Positions 52,590 to 62,582 of a stretch of 64,000 nt of DNA are shown piece after piece. A program made the translations under genes and the position numbers. Source of the DNA: Heligmosomoides polygyrus polygyrus (Eukaryota > Nematoda > Chromadorea > Rhabditida > Heligmosomidae); contig OX377203.1 of NCBI GenBank assembly GCA_947396885.1, forward strand, positions 7,626,001 through 7,690,000. The letters run 5' to 3'. Numbering within the stretch: position 1 is the stretch's first letter; the number at the start of each line of letters is the position of its first letter. Below the pieces are notes generated by a model. It did no database searches. It saw only the letters and a list, made by a program, of their open reading frames with translations, and was not told the DNA's origin.

Positions 52590-53128
52590 GTTTCCTTGGG
52601 TTCGCTTTGTCAGTTTTCACTTTCCCATGTGCACCGAAAGGAGCTTCTGGAAGGCGTGATAATTGGAGATGAAAGTTGGGTCTTCTACGAGTCCTGGACG
52701 CATCGCATCGTGCCATGTGGCTCCGTCGAGGTCTTCAGAATCGAGGAGACAGTCCGAGACGCGCTTTTGTCCACTGCCTTCACGACGGCGTTCAACCTCA
52801 CACAGTATAAAGAGACCGGGGAAAATTGGTGCAGCTGAGCTGGGTTGGGTTCCTCTACCTCCTCTACTTCCCTGAAATTTTTCCTCTGACTGTCACCTAC
52901 TTCGCTCCTTAAAGCATCCCTAGCGAAGAAAAATCCACCCAAATAGAAGTTTCTGGATAGGCGCTCAGCGAGTCAAAGGACTCTGAGTCTTTCCAGAGGT
53001 GTGGGAGTAGGGTTCTGATCTGGCCATTAGGTGGGGTACTGTATGTAGTGCTTAACGGTGGTGTTTATATTGTTGAGTAAGTTCCATTTTGAGCAGCTAA
53101 ACGGCTAAAGACTTTTTGTCCAACCTAA
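52590..53128 (+). pseudogene. decayed mariner transposase with right terminal repeat
   Basis: HRKELLEGVIIGDESWVFYES matches the segment leading to the first catalytic aspartate. FPEIFPLTVTYFAPLKASLA (52865-52920) is in the position of the third motif and the following helix. The right end, read inward, is TTAGGTTGGACAAAAAGTC, next to TA at 53129-53130. The 5' half and left end are not recognisable. Confidence 0.6.
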
Positions 53129-53529
53129 TAATACATGTTGGCGTTTTGGAGTGCTTTTCAGCCGTAAATTTTTAAACGTTCTCTTCGGTCGAAGCCATTT
53201 TGCTTAGGCAAGATTGTGGACGTTATAACGGCTTTGAAACCACCGTACTTATTAGGATGGAACCAAAAACAGCCCTGAGGACGGGTTCATGAATGACTTT
53301 GCCCACGGTTATGTGGGTAGAGGGTAGAAATTGAAGCAACACCTGGAGTTCACAAGATGGTGGAACTAAGTGAGTGGTGGGGTAGAAATAGATGACTTAG
53401 ACTTAATTGTATGATGTACCGAACTTGCCCTTTGCCCACTGCCCTCTGTTGGTAAACCTATCCATTACCCTTAACCCATTACCTTACCAATCGTGAATCC
53501 GACCTTTGGAGTTCGTTATAGAACGGTGG
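53129..53529. other. no gene recognised
   Basis: Intermediate composition with short repeats such as CCCATTACC/CCATTACCC (53460-53490). Nothing could be supported. Confidence 0.4.
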
Positions 53530-54856
53530 TCAAAGGGCGTTTAGCCCTCCTCGCGCACCACTCCTGAGTCTTAAGGTAGGACTCAACGGCGGCACGAAGG
53601 ATTGCTTGCGGAATTTCCTTCCATGCTTTTTCCAGTGAAGTTCTAAATCCTCGAATTGTACAGCATTTTTTAGCGCAGGCTTTTCCCCTAGAACATACAA
53701 ACCCAGTAATCCATAACTTTCAAATCTTACGAGTTTGTCCACTTAGAATCCACTTAGAAGCAGGAATGAAGTTGGGAAGATTCCTTGCGCAGCACTCCTG
53801 AGCCTTCTTAGACTTATAAGTAGGTTCGCCGTCCTGTTGAAGGATCCAGCTGTATTTCCAAGGTGTTCTTGAGCATATGGAAACAGCTCCTTCCTCGAAA
53901 TGTCGGTAACGTGGACGTTGGTGTTGAGCTTGGCTCCTTTTTCAGCGAAAACTAATCGGTCCATCCTGTGGCGTAGACTCCGGCCCAAACCATCAGGGAA
54001 GCTGCATGAGGGTTTTCGTGAACAATCCAGAAACAGCCAACAACCGCGAGTTTTGGCGGTTAAAAGACCGCTCAATTCAGAAAGGTTTCTCATCGGTGAA
54101 GAGCGTCGTGCAGTGGTCGTGTCGCTCGAGGAGTCTTCGACATTTCTTCTTCTTCCTTCCATCTGTGCAGGCTCAGTCCGCACAGTTGACGGAACTTGTA
54201 GGGATATGGTCCAAGTTCACTCTTAAGATCTCGTTTTATTGTAGGGTCGAGTATAGCGCAGTCGGAGGAGGCGCCGACTGTCGCGTGCACCCGATACCAG
54301 GTTTCTGGCTCGGATTTCCCGCCCAGGCCGACCAAGCCTTTCATCCCTCCGGGGTCGGTGAATTGGTACCAGACCTGTCTGAGAAGATAAAGCGCTGACT
54401 TATTCATCGGCTGGCCACCGCAAGTCATTGTATGACCAAATACGCCTTCAAATCGCCTCCACCATATCCCGTAGAAGTAGAATGCGCTGGCGTATCCCAG
54501 AAGGGATTGAATAACGCCGTCCTTTATCCTTTTTTATTGTCTCAATGTCGTAGTCGGCACGTTGAGCTCGGATGCCATCTTTCTCATGCTGTGGCCTGGA
54601 TTCCGCTTGATTCGTTCTTTGAAGATTTTTCGAAGACTGCTCGTAGCTACCGATGCCATGCGGCCAGGTCGGAGACGATCAACAAGAGAGTTACGTTCCA
54701 CACAGCGATAGACTGTCTTCTTGTGCTGCTTCAGTAGACGAGCGATGTTGGCAATTGAAAGTCCTGCCCTTCCCAGATTCACAACTGCGCCTCTTTGAGA
54801 ACAATACATTCCATTTCCGAAAGAAGCAATGTGGAGATTCAAAAAACACTGCATGA
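53530..54856 (-). pseudogene. Tc-type transposase split by a SINE
   Basis: The N-terminal part at 54541-54854 is a helix-turn-helix domain: GLSIANIARLLKQHKKTVYR, RPGRMAS, then KRNPGHSMRKMASELNVPTTTLR. The SINE at 54243-54531 follows. The frame then resumes as TIKRDLKSELGPYPYKFRQL, continuing in shifted frames through MDRLVFAEKGAKLNTNVHV, WILQQDGEPTYKS-equivalent codons near 53830-53850 and a C-terminal ALKNAVQFEDLELHWK segment to 53530. The order and motifs are those of Tc-like transposases. It is a different lineage from the one at 1480-2762. Confidence 0.75.
54243..54531 (+). repeat. SINE1 copy inserted in a Tc-type transposon
   Basis: A full-length copy, flanked by a perfect 9-bp direct repeat TTTTATTGT (54234-54242 and 54532-54540). 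Head GAGTATAGCGCAGTCGGAGG, B-box TTTCTGGCTCGGATTTCC, 3' end AATGCGCTGGCGTATCCC. Confidence 0.93.
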
Positions 54857-54902
54857 GGTTAAGATGAAACCGAAGAAACGATGAAAACAGAAAAACGTTT
54901 AC

Positions 54903-55208
54903 AAGGATATGGATAAGGCTAAGGGTAAAGGACGGCGTTATTTAATCCCTTTTGGGATGCGCCACGCATTCTACTTCTACGAGGTGTCGTGGAGGCGAGT
55001 TGAATGCGTATTTGGCCATACAATGCCTTGCGGTGGCCAGCCGATGAGCAAGTCAGCGCTTTATCCTTCCCAGACAAGTCTGGTACCAATTCACCGACCC
55101 CGGAGGGATGGAAGGCTTGGTTGGCCTGGGCGGGAAATCCGAACTAGGAACCTGGTATCGGGTGCACGCGACAGTCGACGCCTCCTCCGACTGCGCTACA
55201 CGCGCCAT
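54903..55208 (-). repeat. SINE1 copy, minus strand
   Basis: Near-consensus and complete, from GGTAAAGGACGGCGTTATTT to CTCCGACTGCGCTACACGCGCC. It lies only ~370 bp from the SINE at 54243, in opposite orientation, giving a pair that could fold together in RNA. Confidence 0.92.
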
Positions 55209-55344
55209 TTTGACGGTCCATATCGCCAAAAATTCCCCGTTTCACCGCTGTTTTATATAGCTTCACTGGGGTGCATTTTCGTTCTTGGGGCTACGTTCCG
55301 ATCTTCATCGCGCCGATGTGCTCTATCGTGAGGTGAACTGCGCC

Positions 55345-55740
55345 TACAGTGTGGCGCAGTCGGCAAGAGGTACAACATCGCGTGGCACCACGTATCGATC
55401 ACTGTTTCGGTACATGCACAGAGCAACCAGGGACCGGATTCATCAAAGTTACTGCAGTAACTTTAACGGAGAACCGTAAACGAAAGCTCAGATAACGTGG
55501 CTTATCGCTCACCATATCGCTTGATAAGCTGCGTTATCTGAGCTATTTGCTTACAATTCTCCGTTAAAGTTACTGCAGTAACTTTGATGAATCCGGCCCC
55601 AGTTTCCCAAAATCCCGGGGAGGAGTTACCCAGCAGTTGTGCACCGCAAGATGTTGTCTAAGTTAAATAAGCATTGAATTTGCCATGAAAGAAGAATGCG
55701 TGGCGCACCCCACAGAGAGCTTGGCTATCGTTCTTTGTCC
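55345..55740 (+). repeat. SINE1-related copy split by a palindromic MITE
   Basis: The head GTGTGGCGCAGTCGGCAAG and CACGTATCGATCACTGTTTCGG match the subfamily at 56422. The 3' signature AGAATGCGTGGCGCACCCC appears at 55692 after the MITE at 55431-55600. Confidence 0.7.
55431..55600. mobile_element. palindromic MITE with nested palindromes
   Basis: Terminal inverted repeats of ~44 bp begin GG(A/G)CCGGATTCATCAAAG. Each contains its own perfect 20-bp palindrome (AAAGTTACTG and its complement). The interior is a third inverted repeat, AGCTCAGATAACG...CGTTATCTGAGCT. Flanking CAG is present on both sides. No coding capacity. Confidence 0.88.
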
Positions 55741-55766
55741 CTTACAATTTTTATTTGTTATATAAC

Positions 55767-55826
55767 ATCGATTATTGAAGCGGTCCGAGAATGAAAAAAA
55801 TTCTCGGATCGTTTCAATAATCAATG
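55767..55826. repeat. hairpin of ~25-bp arms
   Basis: TCGATTATTGAAGCGGTCCGAGAA and, after a short A-run, TTCTCGGATCGTTTCAATAATCAA pair with only a few mismatches that would mostly be G-U pairs in RNA. Confidence 0.75.
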
Positions 55827-56421
55827 ACTCGGAAATCCTTTAAAATTTTAAAATTCTTTAAAGATACGTAAAAGTGGCAATATGTAGAAATCGTAGGACG
55901 CTATATGACTACAGGTACTGACCCCATTTTTGAAAATTTCAGTTTTGGGATATGAAAATTAAGAGGATTTAATAAAAATTTGTGTTTCATAGCGGATTGA
56001 AAATCATCGTGGAAATATTATTTTTTACCATGTCTAACCATTTTCATTTATGATCACAAAAGCAAAAATTTTTTGAAGAAACAAAGCTTACATCCAGCAT
56101 TTTCTGTTCTTTATAAAAATTTGGAGGAGAATATTTTCATCAAAATGTTCAAGTTCTTGTTTGTTTAGATTTTTACTTTATTTTTTCACTTTATAGCTAA
56201 AGCTTAGGTATTTTTTATTAGTAACATTATTACTATCGTGCAGTATTTAACAATATTTCTTATTTAATCAGGTGTTCCTATTTTTTCCTGTTTTTTTTCG
56301 CGCTCTATATTGCCAAAAAATTCCCGTTTCAGTGGTGTTTTATATAGCTTCATTGTGGTTTAAAAATGGTGGAGTCAGCCTTGGTAACCTCTCTTCGAGA
56401 TGAAGACGTATTCTATGATGG
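55827..56421. other. no gene recognised
   Basis: Very AT-rich, no feature supported. TATATTGCCAAAAAATTCCC and TTTATATAGCTTCA at 56308-56350 closely echo 55219-55265, a partial direct duplication of the sequence beside the SINE at 54903. Confidence 0.45.
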
Positions 56422-56668
56422 CCTTGTGGCGCAGTGGGCAAAAGTTCGCATCTCGCCTGGCACCTCGAATCGATCGTTGGATCGGTACCCGCCCAGGCCA
56501 TTCAAGCTTCCCATCGTTCTGTTGCTGACAAGATAGTGGGGGTCTGTACCTGATCCACCTCAAGTCGTTGTATAGGCATCACCTTCGCGATGCCTCGTAG
56601 GAGCTAAGTGCATGGCGCATCCCACGAAGGACTGATTAACACCAACCTTTTGTCCTTTCATAGCTTCA
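56422..56668 (+). repeat. SINE1-related copy
   Basis: GGCCTTGTGGCGCAGTGGGC (A box), TTGGATCGGTACCCGCCCAGG, and 3' end AAGTGCATGGCGCATCCC. The body is diverged from the main family. Confidence 0.75.
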
Positions 56669-57986
56669 CTTAATATGCCTTAGCTTCAAGATTTCAATCT
56701 CAGTTCTGAAGCAATTCATTCCAATTCAATTTCAACTTCAAAATTTCAAATAGCCATTCAGTTCTGAAGCAAGCTATACTCTGCTCGCAATTCTTCTGTA
56801 CATATTGGATTTTTGCCCAGTTGGGTTCACTCACGTCTTATAGTTCCAGAAGGATGCTCAAGCGGAATTGTTTGCTAATTCTTGAGAACGCAAGCGGTGA
56901 ACGCTGGTGCGATCAGTAATCTGAATGCCCAGAGGCGTCACTTGCTCCGGCTGGGCAAAAAACCGATATGTACCGCTTTCGCCAAAACATTTTGTTGTAA
57001 ATATGATTGAAATTGTTGGAGTGCAAGCAAAGGCATCTAATAGCCTTGCAGGTGTTGAAAAACATATGAAGTGGTACTGTGCGGGCGTTTGCCCTGGGCG
57101 CTGGTCAGGGAAGTGCCAGCCAATCAGAGCACTTTATCGACTGTCACCTAGTCTCTGTGGATTGAGCGAGGACATCTGTGCCCCTATTTATTTAGTTATT
57201 TATCATTTTCTGCGTGGAAATCTACGCAAACATCTCGGAGATGCTTATCAACAAGTCTTTCGTATTCCCTTAACGATTTTATTAAGATGATTTTTTTGCA
57301 GAATTTTTAAAATTCTGTCAGTTCCAGCTCGATTTGTGAAAAATGTAGACCTTATATGATATGTGGCTTTTGGAAATTGGATCCTTATCTGGTGACCTCT
57401 AGTGTTTGAACAAGATTTTAGCCCCTATGCTGAATTTTGCCTCCGTGGCGCTGACTGCCCAACCCAGGTCAAAAGGCCATACAGTACCTATGAGGAAATA
57501 GCGTCACCTTTTGCCGTTTCCAGGCCACTTTAAGGGGATTCAAGAGGCCACCAACAGCCGCTAAAAACCGAAATTGACCCGTCGTGGGTGGGTGGGTGGG
57601 GGCTGGTTGTCTGGCCGAACTAATTGCGTATAATCGACCGCGGGGCAGTAAATCATCTCCGAAGCGGACGGATGGATGACGACGACTCGCTCGGCCTCCG
57701 ACTGTACGGGGCACGACCTCCAGTCGGGGCGCCGGCGACAAGTGTTTGCTTAGACAAAAACCACAAACTCGAACGACGTAGACGCGATTTGCAACAGTTG
57801 CACGACGCGGCGACGAAGACGGATCGCCGCTCTGGGTAGGCTGCTTCAGTAGGGCTGGACAAGGACCGGGAAGGAGAGGAAGCTGTAGCCATCTGAAGAC
57901 AAGGTCGGTGTCTGAGCGTGATGCGGCACGTCTTCTTTACCAGAGTTCGACTCCAGCCCTGACGATTGAATAACCACTTGCGGGAC
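56669..57986. other. no gene recognised; (GTGG)n run at 57583-57600
   Basis: 56.7 kb has TTCAGTTCTGAAGCAA repeated twice (56701 and 56758). 57.46-57.95 kb is GC-rich with open frames on both strands that match no known family. Confidence 0.35.
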
Positions 57987-58113
57987 CTATCCTAGTGGGA
58001 GAGGGTATGACGACGGCGAGATTGAAAGTGAGAACCTGATGAGCCTACGAGCGGGGGCCACACTTTCTGTGCGTGATTCGCTTTTCTAACGATGCCCCCA
58101 CCAACTAGGATAG
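57987..58113. mobile_element. MITE-A copy
   Basis: CTATCCTAGTGGGAGAGGG at the left and CTATCCTAGTTGGTGGGGGC inward from the right. Confidence 0.85.
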
Positions 58114-58303
58114 AGCCCAGCGATGGCTGCCAATTGTACTGAACCGCCGTGCCTCTCCCACTTGTTTAGCCCTTATCTAGCCCGACGACGGAACGATTCT
58201 GGAGTCTAGATCCGAAGACCTGCTGCCCCTCGTTTTTAACGTTTCTTACTTTGGATCATACATATAATCTTGCAGTAATGGAGCTGTTCAAAGGTAGACT
58301 GTC

Positions 58304-58345
58304 GTAGAATGCGCCATGCATTTGACTTCGGCAGAAATAGACTCC
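58304..58345 (-). repeat. SINE1 3' scrap
   Basis: GAATGCGCCATGCATTTGAC, followed by GGCAGAAATAG. Confidence 0.45.
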
Positions 58346-58436
58346 CAGTCGTTGTAACGAGTGTCTATCCCCGAGCAAACTCCCATGGAAATCGATACAA
58401 CATAAAGGAGTAGGCTTATGAATTGAAGGTTATAGA

Positions 58437-58605
58437 GATGACGTCGATGGCGCAGTCGTTAGCGGGGGCAGTCAGAAGCTCTGGGTATCGATTTTATGCT
58501 CATATACGGAACTGTAGTGAGCCCTCCTAGGGATCTAGACAGGCGGTATGCATGGCGCAACCCAAAGAAAGCGCTAAATATTGATCCAGTTCGTCTTATT
58601 TTTAA
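58437..58605 (+). repeat. SINE1-related copy, shortened
   Basis: GATGGCGCAGTCGTTAGCGG (A-box-like) and GCATGGCGCAACCCAAAG (3' signature) with only ~100 bp between them. Confidence 0.65.
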
Positions 58606-58799
58606 TATTAACCGTAGCATGCGTCTTGTACTTAGCTGCCAGAGGAGCTAATCTTGAATTTTAAACGATTTTTTTACAAATTGAACAATTTTTTAAAAGG
58701 ATCAATAATTAGTACTACGATTTGCATCAAAAATTATTTTAAAAGAAGTACCTCTATGTAGTATGATAAAATTAAAGAGTAACCCCATGAATGAAGAGA

Positions 58800-59035
58800 T
58801 ATGACGCGGATGGCGCAGTGGCTAGGGATAGGGATGTGAGCTTATTGATTTTAAGCTCACAGGCGGATTGATTATTGATTGATTGATTGATTGATTATTG
58901 GTTTTAAGCTCACATGCATTTCATCGAAAAGGACAGTAATACCAATGTGCCCCACGGATATGTAGACACAAGTAGAATGCATGGCGCAGCCCAAAAAGAG
59001 CGCTAAGTCTTCATCCAATTCCTCTCATTTTCAAT
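58800..59035 (+). repeat. SINE1-related copy carrying an (ATTG)n expansion
   Basis: GATGGCGCAGTGGCTAGGG at the head and GAATGCATGGCGCAGCCC at the 3' end. In between, TTTTAAGCTCACA is present twice (58852, 58903) around an ATTG microsatellite at 58864-58900. It is a close relative of the shortened copy at 58437. Confidence 0.7.
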
Positions 59036-59414
59036 GCGTATTGTGCTTGAGTTCCAGGGTAGAACTAAGCTCATATTTTTACGTTTTTTTTACACGCGAT
59101 TTTTGAACAGATCAGTACATAGTTAGAACTAAAATTTACATTAAAAATTGTTTAAAGTAAAAAAATTAAAAGTCGAACACATATATTATTCCAACATTTA
59201 TTTTGGTATGGTATGTTATACAAATAGTTATACTTATATTATTTTTATTAGTATAAAAGTTAAAAAGCTGTCGAGTCAGTTTGGGTAATCGACAACTTTG
59301 TCACATGGCGGGCTCGAACCCATCTTCCCGAATTACTGGGTCGATAAAGACGAGTAGACGAGTTCGAGTCCGCTCTGAGACAGCTTATTAGACCGCTGCT
59401 TATGAGTTTTAATG

Positions 59415-59690
59415 CGCGACTTGTAGCGCAGTCAGAGGAGGCGCTGACTGTCGCGTGTTCCCCGATTGAAGGTTCTTGGTTCGGGTCCTGACCAAGCCGA
59501 AGAGTGTTTTCTTTGTTCGGAGTAAAGGGTGGTCTCAAGACTTGTCTGGAAAACGTGAACCATCCATCGGCCATCGGCTGGTCACCGAAAGTATGTTTAG
59601 GCCAAATAGGCATTCAACTTGCGCCTCCACGATATCCCGTGGAAGTGGAATGCGTGGCGCATCCCAAGCGGTGATTAATCAATGCTGTAT
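59415..59690 (+). repeat. SINE1 copy, plus strand
   Basis: GACTTGTAGCGCAGTCAGAGG, TTCTTGGTTCGGGTCC, CATCGGCTGGTCACCG and AATGCGTGGCGCATCCCAAG. Confidence 0.85.
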
Positions 59691-59774
59691 TTCACAGTTT
59701 GTATTTAGATGAAGTGATCTACAATTCCTTGAAAATTTTAAAATTCAGTGCCCTAGTTAAGGGCTTGATGGCGA

Positions 59775-60075
59775 TCAGCATGCTTTTCGAGTGAGCCATG
59801 CATTTAGCTTCCTATTCAATATCGTATGGCCTTCGATGCATACTTTGCCCAGTCTATGACTCAGTCCTTCTTTGGAACGCATGGCGCAATCCGGAAGGCG
59901 AATTGGTGTAGCCAAAGCCTTGTCGAAGGCGAGCAAAAAGTCAAACAGAAATTACTGACTCAATTATTGTACGAAGTAGTGCAGTAAAAATCAGCTATTC
60001 TTGGGATGCGCCATGCCTTTCTTCTGTGCAGAACATCGTGGAGTATATTGATAGTGTATTTGAGTTGCACAAGGT
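59775..60075. repeat. cluster of SINE1 tail scraps
   Basis: Minus-strand-type GAGCCATGCATTTAGCTTCC at 59793, plus-type GAACGCATGGCGCAATCC at 59876, and GGGATGCGCCATGCCTTTC at 60003 with a worn body to ~60070. None is complete. Confidence 0.5.
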
Positions 60076-60184
60076 CCTAGAGGGACTGAACCTGAATTCA
60101 ATCGCTGCTGCTGCCAAGTGTACTATATGTCCTTATTGCGCACGACTTTGAGGTCGTGCGGCTGAGCACAACTAATCCAGAGTC

Positions 60185-60297
60185 CTATCCTAGTTGGGGG
60201 GGGGGGAGTTACCGTAAGATAGCATTTGTGTCTGCCACCCCAGCTTTTCGAGAAAGCATGGGGCAGTGGGATACCGTATACCACTCCAATTAGGATA
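60185..60297. mobile_element. MITE-A copy
   Basis: CTATCCTAGTTGGGGGGG at the left and TATCCTAATTGGAGTGG inward from the right; an inner CACCCCAGCTTTTCGAGAAAGCATGGGG hairpin lies in the middle. Confidence 0.75.
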
Positions 60298-60299
60298 AA

Positions 60300-60773
60300 C
60301 CCCGAAGCACCTTGACGGGTTCGTGTGTACGCAAGTTAGGATGGCCACAATAGTGGCTTGTATATTTTTACTTAATTTTTAGAGCAATCGGAAGTAAAAA
60401 AAAAACCGAAAATCAATAGAATGTTGACAAACAATTAAATCGCAATAAAATAATAAACATTGATTACGAGCTTTGCTTGCTGAAAAACAGGGAAACTGGA
60501 TTAAGCTCATAGAATCAGCATTTAAGAAAACAATTTAATTAAAAACTAAAACAATTTAATTTAAAAAACTGAAATAAATACTTCATAAAATAAAAAATAA
60601 AAATCATAACATAAAACAAAATAAAGCAATTCATTACCGTTCATGGTTTTCTAATCGATTTTCAATTTTTTGGAACCTTCAAGTGCTAGACAGCCATTTC
60701 AGATTTTAAAGGGCTGATTAATGAATTTCGGACGAGGTAAAACACTAAAGAAATATTGAAGAGCGTGATGGAA
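60300..60773. other. no gene recognised
   Basis: AT-rich with A-runs; no feature could be supported. Confidence 0.4.
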
Positions 60774-60775
60774 AG

Positions 60776-61028
60776 GGTGCGTCGCAGCGCAGTCGAGGGA
60801 AGAGCCGTCGGCTACGTGTACCACGCTTCAAGCTTGTAGGTTCGAGTCCGGCCCGAGCCAAACAACCGTTCCATCCCTTCGATGTGTAAGAAGTGGTACC
60901 ATAGAGTTGTCTAAGAAGAAGAGAACGTTGACCTATGGATTTGCTGGCCACCATTGTATCGCGTAGAAATGGAATGCATGGCGCATTCTAGAAAGAGATT
61001 GATTCATACCATTTGTCACCCTTTATGA
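60776..61028 (+). repeat. SINE1-related copy
   Basis: GTCGCAGCGCAGTCGAGGG, GTAGGTTCGAGTCCGGCCC (an unusually intact tRNA-type B box) and AATGCATGGCGCATTC. Confidence 0.75.
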
Positions 61029-61585
61029 TCGACATCCGGCTAGGTTCCGGCAGTCGTACTATGTCCACGCAAACCTAGCTCCCCACAATCAGCAGGTAAT
61101 CCAATGCGCGGCTAGACAGCCAAGTTCAGAGCTACAGTAACCCCTGTCAAAACTTCCAGCTGGGTCCCGTGGCTTTAGATGAGATCATCGCGTCGAACTT
61201 CGCTGCCAAGGCGCCGCTGCAGATAGCGCACGGTGCAGTGAGACGCTGACTGACAGTGCTGAGACTCACAGCGAGCGCTACCGTACCACACGGGCGGCGA
61301 TGTCGGAGAAGAAGCGGCGGCGGCGGCGGCGGCGCGACGTGAACGACGTCGGCCGGCCAGTGAACTCGAGGGTGACGTGTGAGGCACTCCAAGGGGGGGG
61401 GGGACGGCAGGGTTTCTTTGCGGGACGTCGGGAAATGGCAGTGAGTGCATCTGACCTCCAAATGTGATCCGTAGTACGCTTGGGGCCAGTTCATTAGACC
61501 GCGATGGAAGCGGCTGAGGCGCTCAAGTAATCATGCAAATCGATTAAAATCGAGCGATATCTAGCACAAATCTATATGTGTATGC
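61029..61585. other. no gene recognised; CGG run and G-run
   Basis: GCGGCGGCGGCGGCGGCGG at about 61315-61333 and a G-run at 61393-61402. The GC-rich stretch is open on the minus strand with proline runs, but it reads as low-complexity. Confidence 0.35.
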
Positions 61586-62582
61586 CATTTTCACGTCAAA
61601 TTGGACAGTCTTCCATTGAAATCTAACATTTTGAGATCAAACTAAAAGCGAGAGCCACATTAAGCTAGAAACTCCCCAAAAAGATTTGAACAATTTTTTG
61701 TTCAAGGAAATTCTGAAATTTTAATTCATCTTTTCAATAAGTGAACAACAAGTGTTTAAAGTTCTACAGAATTCTCTTTTTCAATGAAAAATAATGGGGA
61801 TTTGAAGCCTGCTTTAAACATTAGGAAGGCGGCTATTTTTAGGGCCAAAATGAGAGAATGCGCCATGTCCTCGTCCAAGACTTTTTATTCGATTGAGGGC
61901 AACATTTTTGTTTGAATAGAGTTTTACATCTGTTAACGATACAACGAAAATAATTGTCAAGACCACACATATCCTCACTTTGATGCTTTATGTAAGCAAC
62001 ATTTACACTATCAATTAAATGAAAATCGCTACGTGCTTGTTAAGTGCATGGCGCCATCTTGTCTTTCAATGTTTTAAATGAGCGCTGGGTTGCGTTGTTG
62101 CGTTGTAATGCTTGTATGCGCGTTTTATTTTTTTTTTTATTTAAAAATGTCATTCAGGCAGGTAAACTAAAAAAATTCAATTTTTTACTGAAAATGAGAA
62201 TTTTATAAAATTTTAAACAGTGTAGTTAATACTGGGCGGTTGTTTCAAAATTTTAAAAAAAGGTATGCCAAAATTTTGCTTGAACAAAAAATTATTGCTT
62301 CCTTATTGCGATTTAAAACAAAATTTAGTTGATTATTTTTTGAAAAATAAAAATTCTATAAAATTGATAACCTACTTGTTGGGTAGGTAAACTGAAAATT
62401 TCAGAGAAATTTATACCAAATTTTCTTGAACAAACATATTCTAACCTTTTTGGAGAGTGTATAGCTTAATGTAGGAAGCTCGTTTCGATTTGGAGAACGT
62501 TCAGTTTGATTTCAGACGAATCAGATTTGTTCAGAAGAGTGTCAAATTTGATTTGAGAAGTGTCGAATTTGACGTGAAAACG
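61586..62582. mobile_element. fold-back element with ~180-bp arms
   Basis: Outer ends ATTTTCACGTCAAATT at the left and GTTTTCACGTCAAATT inward from the right. Farther in, CATTAAGCTAGAAACTCC-CCAAAAAG pairs with CATTAAGCTATACACTCTCCAAAAAGG, and TTTGTTCAAGGAAATTCTGAAATTTT with its counterpart at ~62390-62440. The interior is AT-rich and non-coding. Related single arms occur at 32335 and 14849. Confidence 0.82.

Noticed and set aside
61147..61494. Proline-rich minus-strand open frame
   Set aside because: The proline run is simply the complement of a CGG/GGC repeat; no splice sites or homologue support it.
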